Program-made: the position numbers and the translations under genes
Notes under the pieces: model-generated
Databases searched by the model: none
Told to the model about the DNA's origin: nothing
The model's input: the letters and a program-made list of their open reading frames with translations, nothing else
Shown: piece after piece, positions 36,732 through 46,032 of the stretch
How the letters are laid out: every line of letters begins with the position of its first letter
Numbering within the stretch: the first letter of the stretch is position 1
DNA from: Vallitalea okinawensis
GTDB lineage: Bacteria > Bacillota > Clostridia > Lachnospirales > PQDH01
Direction: 5' to 3'
Assembly: GCF_002964605.1 (NCBI RefSeq)
Contig: NZ_PQDH01000008.1
Span: 1-64,000 of the forward strand
Length of the DNA stretch: 64,000 nt

Positions 36732-37175
36732 TTATTGCTGAGTAAACTCTATACCAATAATAACTCCATTAGAGTCTCTTTTAATATTACCTAAAAAATT
36801 ACCTGAAGGATTAACATAATCATCATCTGTTTCATCAATAAGATCGTTCATATCCCAGGTTATATTCGTCAAACTATCACCGCTAGCATCATAAATATAC
36901 CATTTACCAGCGCTTTTGTTGGTATCAATATAGACTCCTATGTATTCATCTTTGAAATCTCTAACTACGTTCACAACAGTACTACCACTTATAATTGAAC
37001 CATCATAGATAGTGAATTTACTTTCTAATAAATCATTACTCATTTCACTTATTTCATTACTTGAATGCTTAACTAAGTCTTGTCCCTGTCTTAGTATCAA
37101 GAATCCAAATGTAATAATGACCAAAGTAATAATAACACTTGAACCTATGATTAAAGCTTTAATTGCGTTCTCCAT
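36732..37175 (-). CDS. Flp/pilin-like protein (putative major subunit)
   Basis: A 147-residue protein starting with a short polar segment, then one hydrophobic helix (residues 9-28, KALIIGSSVIITLVIITFGF), an amphipathic helix (QDLVKHSSNEISEMSNDLL) and a beta-rich C-terminal domain. This is the architecture of archaeal-type/Tad pseudopilins, but the G/XXXXEF cleavage motif is missing. It is first among the pilin-like genes and follows the fused platform gene by 12 bases, so it is my candidate for the main filament subunit. Confidence 0.55.
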   Translation of the reverse strand: MENAIKALIIGSSVIITLVIITFGFLILRQGQDLVKHSSNEISEMSNDLLESKFTIYDGSIISGSTVVNVVRDFKDEYIGVYIDTNKSAGKWYIYDASGDSLTNITWDMNDLIDETDDDYVNPSGNFLGNIKRDSNGVIIGIEFTQQ

Positions 37176-37187
37176 ATAAATACCTCC

Positions 37188-39212
37188 CTATAAGAATTCT
37201 TTCACTTGATTTTGAAAGTTGAACAATTGAGTAATAGTAAAAAATAGAAATGGCATTAACAAATAAGTTAAGATTAAAGAACTTAAAGGTATAAAGGCAA
37301 TAAGTTTGCCTAAAGTTTCTTTCTTGATAAGCAGTAACTCATTATCTTGCTTCCGTTTATCTAAGTAATAATTACGTTCAACCCGTAGTTCATCAAAAGC
37401 TTGTCGAATAGGTATTTTGTCTGACGCTAGAATGAGATTATCAATTATTCGAACAAAGGGTACATAGGTCTCCTCCGTTTTTAGCAATTCTAATGCTTCG
37501 ATATCGCCATATTCCATATCGTTTAAACATTTCCCTAAAGCGCTCTTAAACATGAATGAAAACTGCTCCATCCATCGTACTAAGTCTTCTACAGTAATCT
37601 GCTCAATGTACATAAGCATCAGTATAATCGTATGAAATTGCATAACTTCATCTTCTAATTCCATTGCCATCAATCTTTTTTTATAATGAATCACCATATT
37701 AGGAAATTGATAAAATAAAATACCAATTCCAAAGCTAATGATGATTTCCCACCAAGTAAAGCCTATCTCATTTAATTGTATTATTCTCTTTTGTAGTTGA
37801 CTTTGGAGATACTGCACAACGTCATCTGACACCGTAGGAAATGTATCCATTATCATCTCGCTCAACTCAACTTCGTTTTTTTTATAACCCCAATGATTTC
37901 TTAGGATCATTTGATCCAGTTCATAAAGCCTCCCTATGTCTACTTTATTCATAATCGTTTCATGTTGGACGTAGTTCTTATTGACTATTAACTCTTCCTT
38001 TTTGATGACATGAATATTATGAAAAATGAGGAGCGAGATACAACTACCAACCAGAAAAAGTAGAACTTTTCGACTAAAAAATACACGTAAGTTCATACCT
38101 ACTTCTGCACGTTGAATAACTTCAGATAGTTTTTTTGCCTTTGTATAATTCCTCATGGTAATCTTATCAACTATTTCCGGTATCTTAGGGATTTTCAAAA
38201 ACAAATTTTCTACCCAAAAGCTTCTTAATACCCCTTCTTTTTTTCGGCGCATTTGCTCAATCATAATAAAAGAAACTAACACAAGAACGAACATCACCAA
38301 CTCTACAATAAAACCATAGATGCCATTATAATAAATCTTCATTTCTGGAATATTGGTTATAGCCCATAAGTTTATAGGCTTTAGCAAAAATATCGGTAAA
38401 ATGGTAATCATAGATAGACTTTTAAAAATATGATTCATCCGGCTTTGTTTCAATATTTCAAAGTTAATTTCTTGCTTCAAATAATTAAGGTTTAACAAGA
38501 AGACTGAATTATTTTCAATGACCTGATCTCCAAATTGCATGGCAAGATAGCATAGTGCTAAAAAAGTTTTAAAATATCGATTAGGAACAACCTCATAATA
38601 TTCTTCAATCTCAGATTCAATATCTGTAGCTGTTAATATTTCATACATCTTATTAGCATGCAATGATATTTCATAACTACTCTCTTCCACAGCATCATAT
38701 ATAGCTTCGTCAATCATATGATGCTCATGGTAATGATGCCGTACATCTGTTAAAAATTTTTCAAATTGAACTAATAAATGATTATTTAATTTATCAAAGA
38801 GTATATTCTGTACCTGCTCGTGAATGAGGAAGACAGTTAATAGTGTGATTATGAGGAAATAAAAATCATCAATTAAAGTTATAAAAATTAAGAAAGCTAA
38901 TGACGCAGCCATCATACTAAGGTATGCTAACTTCATAGCTTTACGGCTATTACTCCGATCATCACCTACTTCAATAATATCAATTCTTTTCTTTACATTT
39001 CTTAGGTAGGCTTTCGTGAAAACGAATTGGCTAAAAACCTTGTAACTTTTATAAAGAAAATCACCTTTTGTAACTCGCCTAACATGTATATTGTCTTTAT
39101 TGTTTATTTTAAGTAAATAGATTGTACCGAATATGATGATACTAGCTGCTAAGAACAAAATAACAAGTAAAAGAACTAATAATTCTTTATATTGATTGAA
39201 CATTTTCTGCAT
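37188..39212 (-). CDS. Fused TadB-TadC-like platform membrane protein
   Basis: A 674-residue membrane protein that looks like TadB and TadC joined end to end. Each half has a pair of hydrophobic segments, a T2SSF-like helical cytoplasmic domain and a second hydrophobic pair. The first cytoplasmic part includes LLVQFEKFLTDVRHHYHEHH near residue 142, the second MELEDEVMQFHTIILMLMYI near 513 and ends LIAFIPLSSLILTYLLMPFL. In normal Tad loci these are two genes. It overlaps the ATPase gene by 26 bases. It would form the inner-membrane base on which the ATPase acts. Confidence 0.65.
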   Translation of the reverse strand: MQKMFNQYKELLVLLLVILFLAASIIIFGTIYLLKINNKDNIHVRRVTKGDFLYKSYKVFSQFVFTKAYLRNVKKRIDIIEVGDDRSNSRKAMKLAYLSMMAASLAFLIFITLIDDFYFLIITLLTVFLIHEQVQNILFDKLNNHLLVQFEKFLTDVRHHYHEHHMIDEAIYDAVEESSYEISLHANKMYEILTATDIESEIEEYYEVVPNRYFKTFLALCYLAMQFGDQVIENNSVFLLNLNYLKQEINFEILKQSRMNHIFKSLSMITILPIFLLKPINLWAITNIPEMKIYYNGIYGFIVELVMFVLVLVSFIMIEQMRRKKEGVLRSFWVENLFLKIPKIPEIVDKITMRNYTKAKKLSEVIQRAEVGMNLRVFFSRKVLLFLVGSCISLLIFHNIHVIKKEELIVNKNYVQHETIMNKVDIGRLYELDQMILRNHWGYKKNEVELSEMIMDTFPTVSDDVVQYLQSQLQKRIIQLNEIGFTWWEIIISFGIGILFYQFPNMVIHYKKRLMAMELEDEVMQFHTIILMLMYIEQITVEDLVRWMEQFSFMFKSALGKCLNDMEYGDIEALELLKTEETYVPFVRIIDNLILASDKIPIRQAFDELRVERNYYLDKRKQDNELLLIKKETLGKLIAFIPLSSLILTYLLMPFLFFTITQLFNFQNQVKEFL

Positions 39213-41061
39213 CTCCCCAGTTATTCGCTACATATTGATTAAATTGATCAGCATCTTTTATTGATAAGTGCGCTTGAATAGCTTGAATGGCTATCTCCGA
39301 AAGACCGTTTGCATACTCGTATTGCCCATTTCTAAAAATGATGATGTCTTTTGTCTTAAATATTTTTCGATCCGTCACCCTTATAAAATATTCAGCCATA
39401 GTTTCCATAAAGCAAGTCAATTTCTCTTCCCATCTACTAACATCTTTAAAGGTTGTCGGATAGGGTATTTCTTGATTCAAAGGTATAATCTCTGTTATTC
39501 GAGAAATATAACGATGCCCTCTGATATCTTTTTCTAAATGGATATCAAAATTCACAACATCTGCCACCTGTTTTTCAGCAATCTTTTCATTACTAAAGAC
39601 TCCTGTCTGCAGCAATGCATTTCGTAACGAGGTGACTAGGGTAGCTGTCGTTTTAGCATGGTGAGTAAAAATGGTAAATAAAGACGCGACTGTAGACATT
39701 TGAACCATCCAGCTACTTACTGGAGCTGTTGCAACCTCACCAAGAATATTTACCGTACCATCAGTTTTCTTTTGAAGATCCAACCCCTCCTGCCCAGTTA
39801 TGGAATTAGTCTCTCTAAAGGTTACTATGTTTCGGTACGGATATAACTTTCTTAAATGTAGTTCAAATGCCATCTCTTGAATTCTTAGGGTATACGCAGG
39901 ATTTATGTATTGTACTGCTGACATTAGTAATGTTGTTTTACCAGTTCCTTGTTGGCCTGTTATGGCAATTATTCTGCAACCTTTAATTAACCATTTTATC
40001 AATTCTATTGGGATTTCATTTTGACGATCCGTTATCAGTTCCTCCATACGTTTCCCTAGAACAGTATCAAATTTCCTGACAAAAAACACCCAGGATTCGC
40101 AGAATGGAGGTCTTGCGACCACAACTCTTGAGCCATCTTTCATCTCATTAACTTTATATCCATTACTCTCAGAAAGTTGTCCAGGATTATTAAAACGGTA
40201 GATATTTTTGCAAATTCTAATCAGTTCTCGTTCTGATCCAAAACTTAAGAACGATAAGTGGATAGTTTTTCCCTTAAAGAATATCCAAACACTATCATAA
40301 GATGTTGGTAATCCTGCTAACGTCTTATTTTCATAATCAACTTCTTGAAAAAAAGATGTTGGTATACCAGATACCCCACCAGAGACACCATCAATTTTCA
40401 TATCTCTAATTTCATCTATTACACCATAGCCTTTATATCTTTGATATACCCTTTGAACAATTATATTGACCTTATCTTGAAAGTTATGAACTTTCTTTAT
40501 CTCCCTCATGTATATTTCTTGAACATCCGCCTCATCTATTCGATAACAAGATTGATTATCTAGTGCTTTTGCTTCATCTAAATGATTGAGTAAAATAAGC
40601 TGTTCTAAGGCATGATTTCCATAATGTATCTTATAGGTATATAGTAAAATATCAAACTGATCTTGGATACTCAATTGCTTAGGATTATTAAAGGGTATAA
40701 TTTGGTCCACATTGAACTCATTAATCTGAAATTTTTTTAATAAGATGTCTTTAATAAAGTCTTTAATGTAATTTTTAGCATTTATATCGCCATAAGTACA
40801 AGTTTTTAATGCTTTTCTCAATTGATTCTTATTACGTAAACGCTTATCAAACTCCTCTTTTCTTAAATTCATCTCATAAAGATTAGTTTTTAGAATATCA
40901 TTAAAAGCTTCTTTAACCTGCTCAAGAATAACCTCCATATTATAGCAATCATTACTAGGATTAAAAGTATATGATTTTACTAGTTGATGACTATTTAAAT
41001 ATCTCTTAATCACATAAACAATAGCCACAATACTAACTATTAGAAAAAAATAGCTAATCAT
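39187..41061 (-). CDS. TadA/CpaF-type secretion ATPase with an N-terminal membrane anchor
   Basis: A 624-residue type II/IV secretion ATPase. The P-loop is AITGQQGTGKTTLLM near residue 365. The Asp-box region reads LRIQEMAFELHLRKLYPYRN, the Walker B region TVNILGEVATAP keeps Glu but lacks the usual acidic Asp, and the His box is FTHHAKTTATL. The protein begins with a hydrophobic stretch (residues 2-18), which ordinary cytosolic TadA lacks. It is about 150 residues longer than typical TadA, mostly in the N-terminal half. It powers filament assembly or secretion with the platform protein encoded next. Confidence 0.8.
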   Translation of the reverse strand: MISYFFLIVSIVAIVYVIKRYLNSHQLVKSYTFNPSNDCYNMEVILEQVKEAFNDILKTNLYEMNLRKEEFDKRLRNKNQLRKALKTCTYGDINAKNYIKDFIKDILLKKFQINEFNVDQIIPFNNPKQLSIQDQFDILLYTYKIHYGNHALEQLILLNHLDEAKALDNQSCYRIDEADVQEIYMREIKKVHNFQDKVNIIVQRVYQRYKGYGVIDEIRDMKIDGVSGGVSGIPTSFFQEVDYENKTLAGLPTSYDSVWIFFKGKTIHLSFLSFGSERELIRICKNIYRFNNPGQLSESNGYKVNEMKDGSRVVVARPPFCESWVFFVRKFDTVLGKRMEELITDRQNEIPIELIKWLIKGCRIIAITGQQGTGKTTLLMSAVQYINPAYTLRIQEMAFELHLRKLYPYRNIVTFRETNSITGQEGLDLQKKTDGTVNILGEVATAPVSSWMVQMSTVASLFTIFTHHAKTTATLVTSLRNALLQTGVFSNEKIAEKQVADVVNFDIHLEKDIRGHRYISRITEIIPLNQEIPYPTTFKDVSRWEEKLTCFMETMAEYFIRVTDRKIFKTKDIIIFRNGQYEYANGLSEIAIQAIQAHLSIKDADQFNQYVANNWGDAENVQSI

Positions 41062-41879
41062 TATATCACCGACTTCTTATATTGTAAATCTAATCCAAGT
41101 TCTACCAAAATATCATTTGCAATCATCAAGACACTTTGCATAAACATATAGTTGCTATCTTCTTTTTTACAATCTAAATTCTTCAAAAAGAAATCAATAG
41201 CTTTACCTTCGGAACAGGCATCAGCAAATTCAATATTGTAGTAAATACTATTCAGATGACTCTTTAGATTATAACGTCTTTTGATGCTCCTTTTATTGAA
41301 GCGTGATTTTGGATTATAACGTCCAAGTAGATAAATTTGATTGTCTAGTTTAAGTGGATTATTAAAATAAGAATCTAAAACAACAAGGTTTTGATTAAGA
41401 TTTATGATTATTAAATCTGAGCTACTTAAGATTACTTCATTTATAGGACTTTTTCCCACGGGTAAATCGATCAATATTAAATCATAATAGTTCTTAGCTG
41501 AAGCTAAAATGAGTTTCATAACTTTAGCAAATTCATCATCATATATTTTCTTATTAGTCGCTTTTGTACCAACCAGTAAATCTAAACGGTTACGTAATAG
41601 ACTTGTTGTATAGTTTTCAAAATCCTCTTCCTGTACCTTGTTGAATCTAATGAAACGACTTAATGCGTCTATCCCATGATCTGATAAATCCATCAAATCG
41701 CTTTGCAAATAGTTTTTAGGTAGTAGTGAATATTCTAATGTATTCTTTTTAAAATTAGCATGTGTCAAGAGTACTTTATAACGATATTTTAAGGCTAACA
41801 TAATAGCAATAGCTAATATATTAGATGTAGTGCCAGCTTGTCCTTGCTCATTGCTCCAAAATGCAACTTGCAAAATCAC
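41061..41879 (-). CDS. MinD/TadZ-like protein with degenerate P-loop
   Basis: A 272-residue ParA/MinD-fold protein. The Walker A position reads WSNEQGQAGTTSNILAIA, where the catalytic lysines of KGGxGKT are lost. The following LILIDLPVGKSP (Walker B-like) and LIIINLNQNLVVLDSYF fit the MinD fold. It directly abuts the ATPase gene and overlaps the next upstream gene by four bases. By position it corresponds to CpaE/TadZ, which places Tad machines in the cell. Confidence 0.6.
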   Translation of the reverse strand: MILQVAFWSNEQGQAGTTSNILAIAIMLALKYRYKVLLTHANFKKNTLEYSLLPKNYLQSDLMDLSDHGIDALSRFIRFNKVQEEDFENYTTSLLRNRLDLLVGTKATNKKIYDDEFAKVMKLILASAKNYYDLILIDLPVGKSPINEVILSSSDLIIINLNQNLVVLDSYFNNPLKLDNQIYLLGRYNPKSRFNKRSIKRRYNLKSHLNSIYYNIEFADACSEGKAIDFFLKNLDCKKEDSNYMFMQSVLMIANDILVELGLDLQYKKSVI

Positions 41880-42556
41880 TTCCCCCTTCCAGCTATTTTA
41901 TAAGCTTTCATAATACTCTTTTCATTGGTACCTGTCAGATAATATAAAACTTCTAATAATGCTTTCTTCATATTATGGTCAATAAAACGAAAATTGAATT
42001 GATCATTATATTGACATTCAATATGGTATTTATGAATATCTTCTGATAGATAAAGCAAATATTCTTCCACTATCTCTATTTGTGCAGTATCTAATTCTCT
42101 CTGAAAATAATATCTATTTATCTTAGTGTTAACATAGTCTCTAAAGATTCTTACAGCTCTTAATGGTGGATTTGCCTCAATTCTTTTAGTGAATGAAGAT
42201 AACTTATGAAAGTTTTCTATAAAAATGGATGTTATCATGAGTATGTTATCAAAATTATTTAAAACACCTAAGAATTTTTCATTGACTCCTACGATATAAA
42301 AACAGTAATCATAGGAAGACAAATCTAACTCTCTAACTAAAAGTAAGTTCCTTTTATCTAGAATAAAATCTATACCTCTATAGGTGAAGAAAGACTCTTT
42401 ATCACTACAAGGTAGTGTATATTCCAGTAATTGCTCATCACTGCAATCTATAACCGAGATTCGTAAATTCATATGGAAAAGTACCCTAGTTAGATAATGT
42501 ATAAAATCATCGTAATTACTCCCCAGTACGGCTATTTTAGTAGTCAAAGTACCCAT
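41876..42556 (-). CDS. MinD-like pseudo-ATPase of the Tad-like operon
   Basis: A 226-residue protein that starts like a ParA/MinD fold (TTKIAVLGSNYDDFIHYL) but has no Walker A motif at all. A second strand-loop, DYCFYIVGVNEKFLG near residue 86, matches the Walker B region. GAGGTG before the ATG at 42556 decides the start, inside the end of the SAF gene. Function unknown; I infer a structural partner of the other MinD-like proteins. Confidence 0.5.
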   Translation of the reverse strand: MGTLTTKIAVLGSNYDDFIHYLTRVLFHMNLRISVIDCSDEQLLEYTLPCSDKESFFTYRGIDFILDKRNLLLVRELDLSSYDYCFYIVGVNEKFLGVLNNFDNILMITSIFIENFHKLSSFTKRIEANPPLRAVRIFRDYVNTKINRYYFQRELDTAQIEIVEEYLLYLSEDIHKYHIECQYNDQFNFRFIDHNMKKALLEVLYYLTGTNEKSIMKAYKIAGRGK

Positions 42557-43511
42557 TGTCCACCTCACTTTCATCTACAGTCTGTTCTTCCTTTTTCTCC
42601 TCTGGTTCAGTTGGCTCTTCTTGTTCTATTACATGTTCTTCTTCGGACTCTTGAACAACTTGCTGTCTTGTACTCGATTCTCGATTTCGACTATTTGCTA
42701 TACTGCTTGCCTCAACCTCACTAATTTGATCTAGTCGCTCTTCGAGAGCTAACCTACGATCTTCTGCCAACTCAACTTTTGCTAGATCAATGATGTTTGG
42801 GTTATTCTTCATTACTTCAATAACTGCAATATTTGATGGATATGTAATCTGAGCAGCTTTTTGTATAGAAGCTTGTACATATGTGACGGTATATAACTTC
42901 GTCCCTTCATGTAAATAAGCATCGACAATTCCAGAACTGATACGATTTATCTCCTCCTCATTCAACCATAGCCAGATTGTATTATTATCGAGATTAATTC
43001 GCCGTACTTTCTTCTTCGCTAATATGATGTAATCCTCACCATTGGAAAAATTAATTCTTACATCAATATAATGTTCTTCTTTGAGATTAGTTGATAACAT
43101 AAACATATTAAACTCTTCTTCTCTCATGTCATCACTAACAATCATATCAGTAATAGAATTCTTCATAACTGGAAACTGTGACTTAAGTTCAATGAGATTT
43201 ATTTTCCCGAAATCTTCTTGGGTCATAAAAAGTTCTGGATTAATATCTGCTTTAATTTTTTTTTGATAGAATAAATCTTCTTGCAAGACAGTACCCGCCG
43301 CTATAGTTTCTTTTGGAATAAAAACTAGTCTACTATTCATATAGTGTTGAACTCTTAATTCTTCTATGACTTCTTGATAAGACTCTTCAATCTGATTAAT
43401 TCTTTTTATGTAGCCATAATAACCTCCTAAAACTACAATCCCAATACTCAAGGGTATCACAAGTAGTATTAGGAACATCTTTACTCGCTTTCTTCTACGA
43501 TTAAATCCCAC
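42537..43511 (-). CDS. SAF/CpaB-like pilus assembly protein
   Basis: A 324-residue protein with a basic start (RRRKRVK), one membrane helix (residues 12-33), a coiled stretch, then a SAF-like domain (FIPKETIAAGTVLQEDLFY near residue 59) as in CpaB/RcpC. The C-terminal 60 residues are very acidic and Glu/Gln-rich with low complexity. CpaB proteins are linked to the outer part of Tad machines. It overlaps the pseudo-ATPase gene by 20 bases. Confidence 0.6.
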   Translation of the reverse strand: MGFNRRRKRVKMFLILLVIPLSIGIVVLGGYYGYIKRINQIEESYQEVIEELRVQHYMNSRLVFIPKETIAAGTVLQEDLFYQKKIKADINPELFMTQEDFGKINLIELKSQFPVMKNSITDMIVSDDMREEEFNMFMLSTNLKEEHYIDVRINFSNGEDYIILAKKKVRRINLDNNTIWLWLNEEEINRISSGIVDAYLHEGTKLYTVTYVQASIQKAAQITYPSNIAVIEVMKNNPNIIDLAKVELAEDRRLALEERLDQISEVEASSIANSRNRESSTRQQVVQESEEEHVIEQEEPTEPEEKKEEQTVDESEVDNGYFDY

Positions 43512-43523
43512 TATAAAACCTCC

Positions 43524-44570
43524 CTATCTCAAAATATCTTTTAATACTTCGCAAACATCTTTTGATGGCTTAAATGGGTCCATTTGAAAAGGAATAGTGA
43601 AGATTTTATTGTTTATAATGTGATCTATATCTTTAATGTATTTTCTCTCTAGGAAAGGTATGCAGTAAATCCATTGATTTTTGGGATCATACTTTAAAGA
43701 TAAAGGGTAGAACTGATAAAGTTCTTTGAGTTTCCAGTCTACTCCATGGGTTAAGATGATTTTTTTATCTGACCGTAAAAATACATCCAGGTCATACAAA
43801 TCTTCATAGACACCAGTATCAATTATGACGTAATCATAATCGTGTCGAAAATGAGTCCAAAACTGAACAAGATCAATATTCCAGAAATAATGGACATTAT
43901 TATAGACATCTTTTTGAAACTCATTTCTTTTCATCTTATGATGAAATATCTCCATAAAGTGCTTATGGTCATTTGATTCAATTACAGCAACTTTCTTTTT
44001 TTCTTTAAGATAGTTGGCTAATATGATGCATGTATGTGTAACCCCTACACCATGACTTACACCAATTACTGATATAACCCCACTATCCCAATTCATATAT
44101 CTTCTTTTCTTTGATTTGCTTTTTTTTGTTAAGAGATTTTTTTTAGATTGGGTATCTGCAGAAATTTGAGTACTTTCGATATGAGGTATTATTTCATGTA
44201 TTAACTTATTCATTAATTTTGGTTGAGAAAGTTTTAAAGAAGTGATGTATTTAAGATTATTGGTAGTTAGATTAGCACCTTCTAATTTTGAACTAGACTC
44301 AAGTAGAATAACTATAAAAGTTTTCGTTTTGAATAGTATTGAAAGTTTTAAGATTAATTCATGTTCTTCTTTCGTTAATTCAGGTTTAATGACTAAGACA
44401 ATATTTGAGTTGAACTTATCTTTTGCTTCAATTAACTTAGTAAGTGCAAAAAGATTATCACTTACCCCCATAGTTTTAAATAGTCGTTCATTGTCACTAT
44501 TTCTAAATTCATCGAATATTTGCGACAGCAAAAATGAGTAATTAGGCGCTATAATATACAAATTATACAT
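43524..44570 (-). CDS. CpaE-like protein with degenerate P-loop
   Basis: A 348-residue protein with an N-terminal receiver-like alpha/beta domain (YNLYIIAPNYSFLLSQIF), a basic linker rich in Lys and Ser (residues 140-160), and a MinD-like C-terminal domain. That domain has VIGVSHGVGVTHTCIILANY at the P-loop, with the lysines replaced, and YDYVIIDTGVYEDLYDL at Walker B. CpaE proteins have this two-domain layout. The GGAG before the ATG at 44570 is used; it is the first gene of the operon. Confidence 0.65.
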   Translation of the reverse strand: MYNLYIIAPNYSFLLSQIFDEFRNSDNERLFKTMGVSDNLFALTKLIEAKDKFNSNIVLVIKPELTKEEHELILKLSILFKTKTFIVILLESSSKLEGANLTTNNLKYITSLKLSQPKLMNKLIHEIIPHIESTQISADTQSKKNLLTKKSKSKKRRYMNWDSGVISVIGVSHGVGVTHTCIILANYLKEKKKVAVIESNDHKHFMEIFHHKMKRNEFQKDVYNNVHYFWNIDLVQFWTHFRHDYDYVIIDTGVYEDLYDLDVFLRSDKKIILTHGVDWKLKELYQFYPLSLKYDPKNQWIYCIPFLERKYIKDIDHIINNKIFTIPFQMDPFKPSKDVCEVLKDILR

Positions 44571-44619
44571 GATCATCTCCTAACAGCTATTATTTTACAT
44601 TTTCAACTGCATTTCTTTT

Positions 44620-44648
44620 ATAATAGCACAAATTATATCTCATATCAA
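44620..44648 (-). promoter_or_regulatory. Promoter of the Tad-like operon
   Basis: On the minus strand TTGATA (44643-44648) and TATTAT (44620-44625) are 17 bases apart, about 45 bases before the first gene. The remaining intergenic DNA up to 44864 is AT-rich and holds the divergent recombinase promoter, which I cannot place firmly. Confidence 0.65.
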
Positions 44649-44864
44649 CCATTTATTTGTATTTAATCCTTCTTATTCAATATTTGTCTCGGTTATGGAT
44701 ATTTTATGTCATATTACTTTCATGAGATTCTTGATGGCTAAAGATCTTATTTTATGTTACTATTAATTAAATAAGTGCGTTAATTAAATAATTTAACTGT
44801 ATTAATTTTTTACCTAACGCGAACTTATTATAAAATCGCATTTTTATTTAGCCGAGGTGATGAA

Positions 44865-45932
44865 ATGAGCAGTTATCATCAAGAACAAAAGCAAAAAAAA
44901 GCAATACGACTTAGAGAATTATCATCCACTATACCATTCTTTTGTTTTGAATTCTTTCGAGGGATTGAGCCAACTACCTCTATTCAAACACGTATCGCAT
45001 ATGCATACGACTTAAATATCTTTTTTCATTTTTTGCAAAAAAATGTCCCCACTTTCAAAACGAAGACTATTCAAGAATTTGCTATTGAGGATTTGGACTT
45101 GGTCTCCCCTGATCATTTGGAAATGTATTTAGAGTATTTGAGTTATTATAAAAGGTTGGATCCTTTGAATCCCACACGAACAATTGAATATCAAAACAAC
45201 GAAAAAGGAAAAGCTAGAAAACTTGCAACGTTAAGAACTTTTTACTCATACTTCTATAAGAAACAAAAAATAAAGACCACACCAACATCTTTGGTGGATC
45301 TTCCAAAAATACATGAAAAAGCGATAGTTAGATTAGAAGTTGATGAAGTCGCTAAACTCTTGGATGAAGTAGAATTTGGTGATGGTCTATCGACCACACA
45401 GAAGAAATACCATAATCATACAAAATATCGAGATTTAGCAATTATAACTCTCTTATTAGGTACAGGCATTCGTGTATCTGAATGTGTCGGACTTAATATA
45501 AGCGATATAGATTTTGATGTTAATGGACTGAAAATTACTCGGAAAGGTGGAAATGAGGTCATTATCTATTTTGGTGAAGAAGTGGATGAGTCTCTTAAGA
45601 ATTACCTTCAAGTCCGTAATCAAAACGAAAAAATACAGTTTGGACATGAAGACGCTCTTTTCCTCTCATTACAAAATAGAAGAATAAGCGTTCGCTCCGT
45701 TCAGAACATAGTCAAAAAATATTCAAAGCTTGTAACTAAACTAAAAAGCATATCACCACATAAATTAAGAAGTACATATGGTACAACTCTTTACCAAGAA
45801 ACTAGCGATATTTATTTAGTCGCAGATGTATTAGGGCATAAAGATGTCAATACAACAAAAAAGCATTATGCACAGATTGAAGATCAGCGCCGCCGTCAAG
45901 CTGCGAAAGTAGTTAGGTTACGAAAAGACTAA
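44865..45932 (+). CDS. XerC/XerD-like tyrosine recombinase
   Basis: A 355-residue site-specific recombinase with a complete active site: Arg203 (GTGIRVSE), Lys in ITRKGGNEV, His299/Arg302 (HKLR), His325 (VLGHKDVN) and Tyr335 (KKHYAQ). A core-binding domain covers about residues 25-145. GAGGTGAT lies before the ATG. It resembles the chromosomal recombinase often seen near lexA in Clostridia, as I remember; here 13 kb of accessory genes separate the two. It may act on a dif-type or local site. Confidence 0.88.
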   Translation: MSSYHQEQKQKKAIRLRELSSTIPFFCFEFFRGIEPTTSIQTRIAYAYDLNIFFHFLQKNVPTFKTKTIQEFAIEDLDLVSPDHLEMYLEYLSYYKRLDPLNPTRTIEYQNNEKGKARKLATLRTFYSYFYKKQKIKTTPTSLVDLPKIHEKAIVRLEVDEVAKLLDEVEFGDGLSTTQKKYHNHTKYRDLAIITLLLGTGIRVSECVGLNISDIDFDVNGLKITRKGGNEVIIYFGEEVDESLKNYLQVRNQNEKIQFGHEDALFLSLQNRRISVRSVQNIVKKYSKLVTKLKSISPHKLRSTYGTTLYQETSDIYLVADVLGHKDVNTTKKHYAQIEDQRRRQAAKVVRLRKD

Positions 45933-45947
45933 GTACTTTAATTTAAA

Positions 45948-45988
45948 ACAACCCATAGCATCCTGATGAATTGGTTGCTATGAGTTGT
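45948..45988. terminator. Terminator after the recombinase gene
   Basis: A 13-bp stem, ACAACCCATAGCA with TGCTATGAGTTGT, with one G-T pair. T runs are short on both sides, so it may act bidirectionally but weakly. Confidence 0.6.
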
Positions 45989-46032
45989 TAATGGATTACA
46001 TCTGTAAAGACATATCAGTAAAACTAAATTAG

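Noticed and set aside
44242-44541. 99-residue plus-strand reading frame
   Set aside because: It lies wholly antisense to the CpaE-like gene, has no ribosome site and is a composition shadow.
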